64,000 nucleotides of DNA from JBLIRR01 sp049472395 (GTDB lineage Bacteria > SZUA-182 > DTGQ01 > JBLIRR01), in assembly GCA_049472395.1 (NCBI GenBank), contig JBLIRR010000007.1:27393-91392 (forward strand), read 5' to 3'. The notes under the pieces were generated by a model, which was not told where the DNA came from, ran no database searches, and was given only the letters and a program-made list of their open reading frames with translations. The stretch's first letter is position 1. The number at the start of each line of letters is the position of its first letter. Shown here piece after piece: positions 16,179 through 25,436 of this stretch. The position numbers and the translations under genes were made by a program.

Positions 16179-18641
16179 ATGAAAAAAGAAACCCATTTTT
16201 TCGATAGGATACGTCACCAAAAGATTATACCGGTCGCATTTCTGTTTATTCTTTCTATAATCTTTTTCTTCCCCGTTTTTTTTCAGGGAAAAACCTTTTA
16301 TGCGTTTGATACACTGCTGCAATATTTACCATGGTCATCTTATATACAAAATTTTCGAGCGCATAATACCTTGATTACAGATCCGGTTAATCAGATAGTT
16401 CCATATACGGTTTTTTTTCAAAACTGTATTAGAAAAAAATCATTCCCATTTTGGAATAGGGATAATTTTTGTGGAATGCCCTTACCCGCAGGTGCCGTTA
16501 CACGATATACCAGCCCCATTGCTTTTTTGTTATATACCTTATTCCCTGTATTGATAGCCCATGATTTACTCCTTTGGATCCATCTTTTAGGAGCCGGTCT
16601 TTTCATGTATCTGTTTCTGAAAAAAATTGGACTGGGAACCTGTCCATCTTTAATTGGATCAGTGTCATGGATGTTCAATGGTTATGTTATGGTGTGGTTT
16701 GAATTTGAAATCATTCCCATTCTGGCAAGTTCTTTGCCTCTTTCTCTTTATTGTTTTGAACGCTGGATAAGAGAAAAATCACAATTCAATGTTTTCTGTT
16801 TTATTGGTTCTATTGCTATTGCTTTTTGTAGTGGTTTTGCGCATGTCATCATGTATCAATTAATCTTCATAGCTTGTTATGTGCTGTACCGTTATTTTTT
16901 ATCAATAAAAAAGCGCTCAAGAAGGATAACCAAGAAGGAAATGACTAATCTTGTACTACCAATACTTTTGGGAGTTTGTATAACCGCAACATTTTTTATT
17001 AATCATCTGGCCTTACTCAACGAACCGCAGCGTCCCCATTACTCTTTTGGAGAAATATACAAAAAAACCGGAAAACTTCCTACTAAATACCTAATAACTT
17101 CTATATTCCCGGATTTCTTTGGAAATCCGGCGAGAAAAATCACCTTTACTCCGCGCCCGGATTCACAACCCTATAATAATTATAATGAATTGTGTATATA
17201 TATGGGAATTTTACCGCTCTTTCTTGCACTAATAAGCCTGCCTTATCTTTTTAAAAAAGAATATGCCCTATTTTTCTTTTCATCTTCTATTATTATATTA
17301 ACAATGGCTATGGGCAGTATACTTTATTATCCCTTGATGAAATTTATTCCAGGCCTAAATTTTTCAACTCCCACACGAATTCTCTATCTCTATGCTTTCT
17401 CTTTCTGCGTATTGGCTGCTATAGGTGCTGATATCCTCGCGTGCCATGATAATAGAAAATGGCTCTCTTTTTCTCTTTTGAGCATTATTCCAGCGATTGC
17501 AATGGGAATTTCATTTCTCGTTCAAACCGACGCAGGAATCAAATGGGCCACCAATTATCAAAGGTGGGGAAATTGGTCTCACGTCTACAGGACGATGCAC
17601 GCTCATTTTGCTATGGTTGGATCAGTAGTCATAGCAAAACCACTTATAATTATTTTTATGACTTTTTTGTTTTTAGTTCTTATTGTATTTTCAAAAAAAG
17701 ATGGGCTTAGAGCTGTTCTTCTTTTTTCTTGTATTCTGATTTTATCATATGATTTGATTTCCTTTGGGCTTCATTACAATACAACTTCAGCAAAATACTT
17801 AGCCTATCCACAAACAGAGGCTATCAAATTTTTACTAAAAGACAAATCAGTATTCAGAATAATGACCTTCGATAATTTCTTGCAGAATTCATTTTCTCCT
17901 TTTGGGGTTGAAGATATCGGAGGGTATTCCTCCTTTTATCCAAAACGCTATGGTGAATTTCTCCATTTAAGTCAATATGGACTTACTGTTCCTATGCCTG
18001 ATAATTTTAGCAGATGGCTCTATTATCGAACATTTGGATCCCCTCTTCTAGATCTTATTAATACAAAATATATATTGCTGCCCCCATCTAATTCGTTTAA
18101 AATACCCAAGCTTAAACTTATTTATAATAAAGAAATTAAAATTTATGAAAATAAAGAGGTTTTTCCAAGGGCATTTTTTGTCACACTATATAAATTTTGC
18201 AATAATCCTAATGAGATGCTAAAAATTTTACCCTCACTTAAAAATTCAGATTTTAGGCATACGGTACTGTTGGAAGAATATCCATCGAAGGATTTTCTCT
18301 CGCAGAAAGATCTTTGTTCATCCTTACAGGATGCAGAAATCAAAATCATTTCTTATAAATCTGACAGAATTGAGGTGCAGACTTCCACCCATCAAAATGG
18401 ATTCCTCGTAATAAGCAATAGTTATAATCCCGGATGGAAAGCAAAAGTAGATAATATGGAAACAAAAATTTTTCGTGCTAATTATATAATGCAAGCTATA
18501 CCGATAAAAAAAGGGAGTCATAGGATCGTCCTTTTTTTTCGCCCTAAAATATTAATTGCCGGTATAGTCACCTCAACCTTTGGATGGATCCTCATGATAG
18601 TATTGGCAGGAACTTTTGTAATAAACAAATGGAGAGATTAA
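16179..18641 (+). CDS. YfhO-family large multi-pass membrane protein
   Basis: An 820-residue protein with about 12-14 hydrophobic segments and a C-terminal extracytoplasmic beta-rich domain ending in another membrane helix. It follows the YfhO family closely: an early FFQGKTFYAFDTLLQYLPW loop, the WNRDNFCGMPLPAG motif, TPTRILYLYAF in the middle, and the late NSYNPGWKAKVD motif before the last helix. YfhO-like proteins are GT-C-type candidates that modify surface glycans (in Gram-positives, teichoic acid glycosylation), but activity here is unproven. The next gene starts with a GTG directly at its stop codon, so the two are coupled. Confidence 0.88.
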   Translation: MKKETHFFDRIRHQKIIPVAFLFILSIIFFFPVFFQGKTFYAFDTLLQYLPWSSYIQNFRAHNTLITDPVNQIVPYTVFFQNCIRKKSFPFWNRDNFCGMPLPAGAVTRYTSPIAFLLYTLFPVLIAHDLLLWIHLLGAGLFMYLFLKKIGLGTCPSLIGSVSWMFNGYVMVWFEFEIIPILASSLPLSLYCFERWIREKSQFNVFCFIGSIAIAFCSGFAHVIMYQLIFIACYVLYRYFLSIKKRSRRITKKEMTNLVLPILLGVCITATFFINHLALLNEPQRPHYSFGEIYKKTGKLPTKYLITSIFPDFFGNPARKITFTPRPDSQPYNNYNELCIYMGILPLFLALISLPYLFKKEYALFFFSSSIIILTMAMGSILYYPLMKFIPGLNFSTPTRILYLYAFSFCVLAAIGADILACHDNRKWLSFSLLSIIPAIAMGISFLVQTDAGIKWATNYQRWGNWSHVYRTMHAHFAMVGSVVIAKPLIIIFMTFLFLVLIVFSKKDGLRAVLLFSCILILSYDLISFGLHYNTTSAKYLAYPQTEAIKFLLKDKSVFRIMTFDNFLQNSFSPFGVEDIGGYSSFYPKRYGEFLHLSQYGLTVPMPDNFSRWLYYRTFGSPLLDLINTKYILLPPSNSFKIPKLKLIYNKEIKIYENKEVFPRAFFVTLYKFCNNPNEMLKILPSLKNSDFRHTVLLEEYPSKDFLSQKDLCSSLQDAEIKIISYKSDRIEVQTSTHQNGFLVISNSYNPGWKAKVDNMETKIFRANYIMQAIPIKKGSHRIVLFFRPKILIAGIVTSTFGWILMIVLAGTFVINKWRD

Positions 18642-19820
18642 GTGAAAAAGACAATACATGATTTAGCCATTCATAGTGGCATACCTGAATTTAAAGAAAA
18701 ACTACATGTAGGACTGCCAAATCTTGGAAACCGTGAGAGCTTAATGAAAAGAATTAATAAAATTCTTGATACACGCTGGTTTACAAATAACGGGCCTTTA
18801 GTGCAAGAATTCGAAAAGGAACTGATAAAGACGATAGGTGTTAAGCATTGCATTGCCATGTGCAATGGCACGGTGGCTTTAGAAATCGCTATCAGAGCGC
18901 TGGGACTTACTGGAGAGGTTATTGTCCCATCCTTTACTTTTATTGCTACAGCCCATGCCCTCCAATGGCAGGGAATTACACCGATTTTTTGCGATATATC
19001 TCTCCATAATTATACGATAGATCCTTGCATGGTGGAAAAGATGGTCACCCCACGAACCAGCGGCATTATAGGTGTTCACTTATGGGGAAGATCATGCGAT
19101 ATTGAGGCCTTAACACATATTGCCAAAAAGCATAATATCAGCCTTATATTTGATGCTGCTCACGCATTTGCTTGTTCACACAAAGGACATTTGATAGGAG
19201 GCTTTGGAGATGCAGAAATCTTTAGTTTTCATGCTACTAAATTTCTCAATACATTCGAAGGGGGTGCAGTTATGACGAATAATGATGAATTGGCGGAAAA
19301 AATCCGATTAATGAAGAATTTCGGGTTTCAGGGCAAGGATAACGTAATCCATATCGGTGTCAATGGGAAAATGAGTGAGATTTCTGCTGCCATGGGCTTG
19401 TCTTCATTGGAGTGCATCGAGGAATTTATCATGGCTAATTATCGCAATTATAAATATTATTACCAAGAACTTGAGCGCATACCCGGTATCCGGTTGGTTT
19501 CTTACGATGATAGAGAGCGCTTTAATTATCAATACATCGTGTTAATAATTGATGAAGAAGTAACAGGGATAAGTCGGGACCGTTTAGTTGAGATCTTGCA
19601 CGCGGAAAATATAATAGCCCGGCGTTATTTTTATCCCGGCTGTCATAAAATGGAACCTTATAGATCTTATTCCCCCCACGCCGGAATGATGCTGCCCAAT
19701 ACAGAAAAATTCGTTCACAAAGTGTTGATTTTGCCGACCGGCCCGACTATCGATCAGGATCATATCAAAAGGATATGTACTATTTTAAGAGTAGCTATTG
19801 AAAATAGCTCCGATTTGTAA
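18642..19820 (+). CDS. DegT/DnrJ/EryC1/StrS-family PLP aminotransferase
   Basis: A 392-residue sugar aminotransferase-type protein starting with GTG abutting the upstream stop. Family landmarks are clear: the N-terminal LDTRWFTNNGPLVQEFE, GTVALEIAIRALGLTGEVIVPSFTF, the GVHLWGRSCDIEAL and IFDAAHAFAC segments, and the PLP lysine K200 in HATKFLNTFEGG. Such enzymes transfer an amino group from glutamate to a 3- or 4-keto nucleotide sugar. Although no matching dehydratase is in the window, the upstream epimerase (171-1103) could supply a related intermediate. A related but divergent gene lies at 22163. Confidence 0.92.
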   Translation: MKKTIHDLAIHSGIPEFKEKLHVGLPNLGNRESLMKRINKILDTRWFTNNGPLVQEFEKELIKTIGVKHCIAMCNGTVALEIAIRALGLTGEVIVPSFTFIATAHALQWQGITPIFCDISLHNYTIDPCMVEKMVTPRTSGIIGVHLWGRSCDIEALTHIAKKHNISLIFDAAHAFACSHKGHLIGGFGDAEIFSFHATKFLNTFEGGAVMTNNDELAEKIRLMKNFGFQGKDNVIHIGVNGKMSEISAAMGLSSLECIEEFIMANYRNYKYYYQELERIPGIRLVSYDDRERFNYQYIVLIIDEEVTGISRDRLVEILHAENIIARRYFYPGCHKMEPYRSYSPHAGMMLPNTEKFVHKVLILPTGPTIDQDHIKRICTILRVAIENSSDL

Positions 19821-19940
19821 TCTCTTTCCTATTACCTTTAATAGTATGATAAAGAGTTATATTTAAAGTTAGGTAGTGCCAATAATATAAAAAAGCGATC
19901 AAAGATTTTGAAAATAAATATGTAATAGATAGAAAGACTG

Positions 19941-20990
19941 ATGATAAAAAAGATTATACGAATAATAATTGGCATTGCCATTGGGGCCTTTTTACTATGG
20001 ATTTTATTTAGAAAAACTGATTGGCATATAGTATATTATTCAATTTATAGCGCCAGTATAGGCTGGTTGATTCTCGGTCAAATATGTGCGTGGGCCGGCT
20101 ATTTTACGCGAATCCAACGATGGACCTATGTAGTGCGAGCTTCTGATACAGCTTCTTTTCGTAGTATGTTGAGCGCAACTCAAATTGGTTTTCTTATGAA
20201 TTTTATAATACCTATGCGTATTGGTGAAGTAACGCGTGCTTATGTTCTCTCGCGGCTTACAAAAATCTCATTTTCTAAAAGCTTTGCAATGGTAGGATTA
20301 GACCGAGTGAACGATATTATTGCATTACTTTTTATAGTTATTATCGCTGTTTTTTCTTTTCCGGTAGGAAAAGATATTGAAATTCTGCCGCACACCTTTA
20401 ATAATATTAATAAGATTGTTATATCTAGTGATTTTATCCGCGCCCTGGCAATCAGCATAAGCCTCTTATTGTCTATAATTGTAATAATCCTCGTGCTTCT
20501 CTATGTCAAACAGTCTCTTATACTCCGTATTGTAGATATGAGCCTTGGTCGCCTATCAAAATATTTTGCAAAGCTCCTTCAAAATCTATTTCTGGATTTT
20601 GCCGCTGGTATGCATATATTTCGTTCTGGGAAGGAGATAGCAAAATCAACTATTTTTTCTATTTTTACATGGATGCTTGGTGTTTTATCAATAGCTGCAA
20701 TGATTAAAGCATTTAATATTAATTATCCCTGGTTTATGCCTTTTTTAATGTTGGCAATGATAGCAGCAAGTATAAGTGTGCCTGTAACCCCAGGGACAGT
20801 GGGCCAATATCATATTCCTATCATTGCCTGTCTAATCTTCATAAATCCCTCCATAGGACCTGACAAGGCAAAGGCTGTCGCGATTGTTATTCATATATTA
20901 CATTTAGTGCCCATTACCGTACTTGGAATATTTTGTCTGTTTCGAGAAAAATTAAGGTTTTCTGATCTTATTTGGTATAATTTCAAATAA
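19941..20990 (+). CDS. Lysylphosphatidylglycerol synthetase-like transmembrane (UPF0104/flippase-like) protein
   Basis: This 349-residue protein has about eight hydrophobic segments and the signature of the MprF-transmembrane/YbhN family: an early ILFRKTDW segment, RIQRWTYVVRA, FLMNFIIPMRIGEVTRAYVLSR near residue 90, GLDRVNDII, and the late ISVPVTPGTVGQYH motif. Members carry or flip lipids and are often beside polyprenol-sugar glycosyltransferases, as here where a GT2 with membrane helices follows. A likely role is moving a lipid-linked sugar across the inner membrane. It lacks the soluble MprF domain. Confidence 0.88.
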   Translation: MIKKIIRIIIGIAIGAFLLWILFRKTDWHIVYYSIYSASIGWLILGQICAWAGYFTRIQRWTYVVRASDTASFRSMLSATQIGFLMNFIIPMRIGEVTRAYVLSRLTKISFSKSFAMVGLDRVNDIIALLFIVIIAVFSFPVGKDIEILPHTFNNINKIVISSDFIRALAISISLLLSIIVIILVLLYVKQSLILRIVDMSLGRLSKYFAKLLQNLFLDFAAGMHIFRSGKEIAKSTIFSIFTWMLGVLSIAAMIKAFNINYPWFMPFLMLAMIAASISVPVTPGTVGQYHIPIIACLIFINPSIGPDKAKAVAIVIHILHLVPITVLGIFCLFREKLRFSDLIWYNFK

Positions 20991-21094
20991 ATACATTTTT
21001 ATTTATAATCCCTGCTAAATTATATAAGGGGAATAAGTGCCAATCACGGCAATGAGTTTTATTCTCATTAGCAGGTTGACTTTGATTTAGGCCA

Positions 21095-22105
21095 GTGTTA
21101 GTATATGGCGAAAATAAGTTCAATGCAACGAGTGAGAGGTATGCAGTGGATAAATCGTTGGTGCCATTTAAGGCCGAGGTTGATTTTTCTGTCCTAATAA
21201 GTTGCTATTTTGAGGAAAAGAGCATTGATGAGTTTTACTCACGTTTGTCAGATGTTCTCCAGTGCATGGGAAGAAGTTATGAGATTATTTTTATCAACGA
21301 CGGAAGCACCGATAAGACTTTCGAGAAACTTAAAGCCATATTTGACGCTGATCCAAATGTAACAGCGGTTGTTGATTTATTCAAAAATGCCGGCCAGGCA
21401 AACGCAAAGACTCCTGGAGTATTACTCGCAAGGGGTAAGGCGATCATACTCATCGATAGTGATTTACAATTAGATCCGGAAGAACTTCCTCTGCTGGTGG
21501 ATAAGTATGATGAAGGTTTCGATGTGGTAAGCGGATACAGAAAGAACAGACAAGATTCCCTTTTTCGAAAACTTCCCTCCATAATTGCCAATGCTATCAT
21601 GCGAAAAAGCTCCAATAGCAATCTTCGTGATTTTGGATGCACATTTAAAATATACGACGGACGACTCGTTAGGGCATTTAATTTTAGTCCTTTCAAGCCC
21701 TGGCGGCCCGTTCCAGTTATATCCATAGCAAGGCAAATTGCTGAAGTATCTGTGAGCCACCATCCCAGGCGTTTTGGGCAATCAGGTTGGACATTCAAAA
21801 AACTTTTTGCTTATAACATGGAAAATATTGTCAATCTTTCCGAAAGACCTTTTCAAATACTCGGGATGCTATGTCTTGCATTAGCCTTTCTTTTCGCTAT
21901 TCGAGTCGCCCTAGGATATGTCCTACCCTTTTCGATCCTACCGAAGGTTACGAGCGGGCTCATTCTGAATGTCATTATAATCAGCTTGGTGGTATTGCTT
22001 TCCGTGCTGGCCGCTATCGGAGAATTTATAATTCGTAACTTTATCTTATTACAAGGCAAGCCTGCATATATTATCCGTGAGATCCATACAAAGAATAACG
22101 ACTGA
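21095..22105 (+). CDS. Family 2 glycosyltransferase with two C-terminal membrane helices (polyprenyl-phosphate sugar synthase-like)
   Basis: A 336-residue protein with a GT-A domain: ISCYFEEKSI near residue 30, INDGSTDKTFEKL, and the metal-binding segment LIDSDLQLDPEEL near residue 128. After about residue 245 two hydrophobic helices follow, as in GtrB/ArnC/DPM1-like enzymes that load a sugar onto polyprenyl phosphate. I use the GTG at 21095; no better in-frame ATG exists near it and the ribosome site is weak, so the true start may lie further in. It follows the flippase-like gene, suggesting synthesis and translocation of a lipid-linked sugar for the GT-C proteins in this region. Confidence 0.87.
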   Translation: MLVYGENKFNATSERYAVDKSLVPFKAEVDFSVLISCYFEEKSIDEFYSRLSDVLQCMGRSYEIIFINDGSTDKTFEKLKAIFDADPNVTAVVDLFKNAGQANAKTPGVLLARGKAIILIDSDLQLDPEELPLLVDKYDEGFDVVSGYRKNRQDSLFRKLPSIIANAIMRKSSNSNLRDFGCTFKIYDGRLVRAFNFSPFKPWRPVPVISIARQIAEVSVSHHPRRFGQSGWTFKKLFAYNMENIVNLSERPFQILGMLCLALAFLFAIRVALGYVLPFSILPKVTSGLILNVIIISLVVLLSVLAAIGEFIIRNFILLQGKPAYIIREIHTKNND

Positions 22106-22162
22106 CAGATGTCACATAAGAGTTAAATGGATTAAAATTATATGACAAAATGAATGTAGGCT

Positions 22163-23215
22163 ATGGAAAACACAATAAGACATCGCATAATTGGAGGAGT
22201 ATTTGGTCTTGAAGTTGATTTAGAAGGGGCTCAGGACCCACAATTCCTGCGAAAAGGCGACATCCTTTTCGTAAATGCACGCTCTGCACTCTATTGTTTG
22301 GTGCAACGATTGACTCCCAAACACATCTGGATGCCTTCTTATCTCTGTTCTTCAATGTTGGACGCTATTAGAGGAACAAATACCTCCATAAGATTATACG
22401 AAGTTGATTATGACCTGCGCTCTCCCTCACTGAAATGGATAGCAGAAATTTCACGGGGCGACATAGTCGTTATCGTTGATTATTTCGGATTTCCCGCTGA
22501 TCCAGAAATTGCTTTCAAAGCGCGAAAGAAGGGCGCATGGGTGCTCGAAGATGCTTGCCAGGCATTGTTAACTGAAGTACCCCGTTCGATTATAGACTTT
22601 GTCATTTTCAGCCCGCGAAAGTTTCTGGGAATTCCGGACGGTGGCATCCTTTGGATCCAAACAGCAAAGGGCCAGGTAAGCAGCATTAGCAACCTTCTAT
22701 TGGAGCCAGCTCCCCAAGAATGGTGGTTTACTGCCTTTTGCAGTTCTTTTCTACGCCGAGAATTTGATCTCAAAGGCGTTGCTCACAACTGGTTTAACCT
22801 TTTTAAAACAAGTGAGGCTCATTGCCCAATCGGGTTATATGCCATGAGTGAACTTTCCCAAACCTTACTGCGACAAGGATTCAACTATGAACGGATCGCT
22901 CGACAACGTCAGAACAATTATTTAGCCTTATTAGAAAGACTGGCCGATATAGCGTTATTTCCAAACTTATCGACAGGAATTATTCCACTGGGATTTCCTG
23001 TTCGTGTTCCAAATCGTGATCGAATTCAGCAAGCATTGTTTAATCATAAGATCTATCCACCCGTCCACTGGCCACTGAACCGCCACGTTCCGGAGCATTT
23101 TAGAGACAGCCATAGACTTGCCTCCCACCTCATGACTTTACCCTGCGATCAGCGTTACGATATAGAAGGTATGCAGCATATGGCTGCGGTGGTAACCAAG
23201 GAAATGAGGAAGTGA
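22163..23215 (+). CDS. Divergent DegT/DnrJ-like PLP-dependent protein
   Basis: A 350-residue protein with the aminotransferase type I fold order of DegT proteins but low motif conservation: NARSALYCLVQRL corresponds to the GT-binding loop, VVIVDYFGFPAD and LEDACQALL match the strand with the PLP-binding Asp, and FSPRKFLGIPDGG carries the candidate PLP lysine K153. It is shorter than its paralogue at 18642. It could be a sugar aminotransferase or a PLP-dependent dehydratase/other enzyme on an activated sugar. GTAGG precedes the ATG. Confidence 0.75.
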   Translation: MENTIRHRIIGGVFGLEVDLEGAQDPQFLRKGDILFVNARSALYCLVQRLTPKHIWMPSYLCSSMLDAIRGTNTSIRLYEVDYDLRSPSLKWIAEISRGDIVVIVDYFGFPADPEIAFKARKKGAWVLEDACQALLTEVPRSIIDFVIFSPRKFLGIPDGGILWIQTAKGQVSSISNLLLEPAPQEWWFTAFCSSFLRREFDLKGVAHNWFNLFKTSEAHCPIGLYAMSELSQTLLRQGFNYERIARQRQNNYLALLERLADIALFPNLSTGIIPLGFPVRVPNRDRIQQALFNHKIYPPVHWPLNRHVPEHFRDSHRLASHLMTLPCDQRYDIEGMQHMAAVVTKEMRK

Positions 23216-23276
23216 AAGTTTGGTCCCTATACTCCCTATGCTTCTCTGAGGTGCTAGATGATACAATTATCGAATT

Positions 23277-23990
23277 TTAGATTAGATCATATTCTGTGAG
23301 ATATTGAGTAATGGAATTGACGGAGTTAAACATCATTACATCCACTATAGATAAAAAAGGTACAAAAGTGTTTCTGAATTGAAGATATTCAATGTTTCTG
23401 GTCTTAATAAAACTAAGCCTGATTCCAGCTTTAGTAAAAATTTTTTTAGAATAGAGCTTCTGTCCTCCAATTGTGTTGATGTAATGGGTAGCATTTCTTG
23501 CTTTACATATTGCAATTACTCTTTCTTGACCAGAGAGTCCCTTATCATCTTTCTTAATATCAGACGATATCATAATACGAGTTCCTATTTTTAAGTAATG
23601 ACAAACTTCTTGAATGGAATGTGTCAAAAAGCATGCTAAATTTTTTTCGGGAAAGTTTAAGATATTATTAACAAGCTCAATTACATCTTTATAAAATGGG
23701 GCTTTTCTGTATGCAGCATAGAGCTGCCCCAAAATTTTTGTCTTCGCTTTCTCTATTTCTCGGCTCGAAGAAATCCGTTTTTCATTTATCATGTCAGATA
23801 GATTTCCTTTCTTTTCAATTGGTAATGTGATGTAGTGAGGCATGCCATCCAGCAAGATTCTGTTTCTATTGATCCATCCACCCTTCATATACTGTACATC
23901 GTCATAGAGAATAAATTCATCCACGCAGTTGATAAATTGATAATAACCTATGTATGGGAAAAAGTAAGGCTGCATTAAAGCAAGTTTCAT
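23277..23990 (-). CDS. WbqC-family protein
   Basis: At 237 residues this matches WbqC-like proteins throughout: the start MKLALMQPYFFPYIGYYQFI, then YDDVQYMKGGWINRNRIL, LPIEKKGNLSDMI, and C-terminal NTIGGQKLYSK. WbqC proteins occur in O-antigen and glycan clusters and are suggested to act in sugar modification (aminosugar formylation or acyl transfer has been proposed), but the reaction is not well settled. A GGGAGAAA ribosome site precedes the ATG. It is the only minus-strand gene between 16 and 28 kb, and the gap of about 300 bases upstream separates it from a divergent sulfotransferase gene. Confidence 0.88.
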   Translation of the reverse strand: MKLALMQPYFFPYIGYYQFINCVDEFILYDDVQYMKGGWINRNRILLDGMPHYITLPIEKKGNLSDMINEKRISSSREIEKAKTKILGQLYAAYRKAPFYKDVIELVNNILNFPEKNLACFLTHSIQEVCHYLKIGTRIMISSDIKKDDKGLSGQERVIAICKARNATHYINTIGGQKLYSKKIFTKAGIRLSFIKTRNIEYLQFRNTFVPFLSIVDVMMFNSVNSITQYLTEYDLI

Positions 23991-24295
23991 TATTTTTTTC
24001 TCCCTGAGTGTATCGACTATTCATCAGCATGTATCAGGGTCCTGTGTGAATCTTGTTCTCTCTTTAGTTAATTTTTTCTTTTTTGAATAATTTATCATAT
24101 TTTTGCTGGGAAATCTATCTAGCTAAACAAATAGTATACACTTATCACAATATAAAATAAGCCGAATTGGTGTTTGAATTTAAGTTGATTTTAAAATAAT
24201 ATTGGAATAATATATATGTAATATTATTTTTGTCATTTTTGTATTTTTGTATATCTAACAGCCAGTAACTGTACCACGAAAAAATAGAGTTTTTA
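23991..24295. other. AT-rich divergent promoter region, no gene
   Basis: About 305 very AT-rich bases between the divergent WbqC-like and sulfotransferase genes. No coding frame or strong repeat is seen. It must contain the start signals of both genes, but the base bias makes individual promoter boxes unreliable. Confidence 0.45.
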
Positions 24296-25318
24296 ATGGA
24301 TGTAAAATTTCAGCCAATGTTACAGAGAAATATACGTCTTGAAGAGCTTTTAAAAGAGATCAACAACCTTTTAGGTCCTATTCAAAAAAATATTAATACC
24401 GGATATTCATCACCAAAATATCCCATTGTTTTTATTGTTGGCGCACCAAGGTCGGGCACTACTATTTTATTACAATGGCTGGCTAAAACAGGCCAATTTT
24501 CATATCCAACAAATATTTTATCCCGATTTTATGCTTCTCCTTATATAGGCGCTAAGATTCAATTGCTTTTAACGGATCCGGAATACAATTTTTATAATGA
24601 AATAATGGATTTTAACCATGATATTTCATTTGAGTCAAATCTCGGAAAAACTCACGGTGCACTTTCGCCTAATGAATTTTGGTATTTTTGGCGCCGGTTT
24701 ATTCCTAATACGGAACCGAGGTATTTGAATATGGAAGAAATAAATTCAATTAATGGCAACGCCTTCGCCAGGGAATTGGCCTCAATAGAATCTGTATTTA
24801 ATAAGCCGCTGGCATTAAAAGGGATAATTATGCAATATAATATTTCCACGCTTTCTTCTTTTTTTAAAAAAGCATTTTTTTTGTATATTAAACGAGAGCC
24901 ATTCTATAATATGCAGTCTTTGTTAGAGGCACGGATCAAATATTATGGAAATCGCGATGCATGGTATTCTGTTAAACCAAGAGAATATGATAAACTTAAA
25001 AATATGAACTGTTTTGAACAAGTAGCCGGCCAGGTATATTATACAAATTGCTCCATAGAGAATGAGATTTCCCAGATAGAGAAAAATAGGTCATTGGCCA
25101 TTAATTATGAAGAGTTTTGCTCAAATCCAACGGGGATTTATAATTATATTGTAAATAAGCTTGCGAGCCAGGCATGTGAAATTGATCCCACATATACAGG
25201 CCCCCCACAATTGAATAACACAAATCACAATAGGCTTTCTGAGGAAGATACGAAATTGATTATCCGAGGTTATGAGAGAATAACGGGGAAGAGATTACAA
25301 GAGAATGACTTTTTATAG
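24296..25318 (+). CDS. Sulfotransferase (PAPS-dependent, fourth in the cluster)
   Basis: This 340-residue protein has a hydrophilic helical N-terminus of about 40 residues, then VFIVGAPRSGTTILLQWLA near residue 45, the 5'-phosphosulfate loop in its Arg-Ser-Gly-Thr-Thr form, and FFLYIKREPFYNMQSLLEAR near residue 195, a candidate 3'-phosphate site. LAINYEEFCSNP near residue 265 matches the usual C-terminal helix start of the family. It is longer than the other three. The start ATG has only a weak TAGAG upstream. Substrate unknown; probably a sugar of the exported glycan. Confidence 0.82.
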   Translation: MDVKFQPMLQRNIRLEELLKEINNLLGPIQKNINTGYSSPKYPIVFIVGAPRSGTTILLQWLAKTGQFSYPTNILSRFYASPYIGAKIQLLLTDPEYNFYNEIMDFNHDISFESNLGKTHGALSPNEFWYFWRRFIPNTEPRYLNMEEINSINGNAFARELASIESVFNKPLALKGIIMQYNISTLSSFFKKAFFLYIKREPFYNMQSLLEARIKYYGNRDAWYSVKPREYDKLKNMNCFEQVAGQVYYTNCSIENEISQIEKNRSLAINYEEFCSNPTGIYNYIVNKLASQACEIDPTYTGPPQLNNTNHNRLSEEDTKLIIRGYERITGKRLQENDFL

Positions 25319-25436
25319 AAAATCCAAGAGTCTCACTTGTGGATTAAGGAGATGAGAAGTAAAATGGCTATAAAGAGCATGTTCAAGCGGTTAAATAAAC
25401 GGTAATAATTTCTATTGGGAGCAGTAGTTCTACTCG

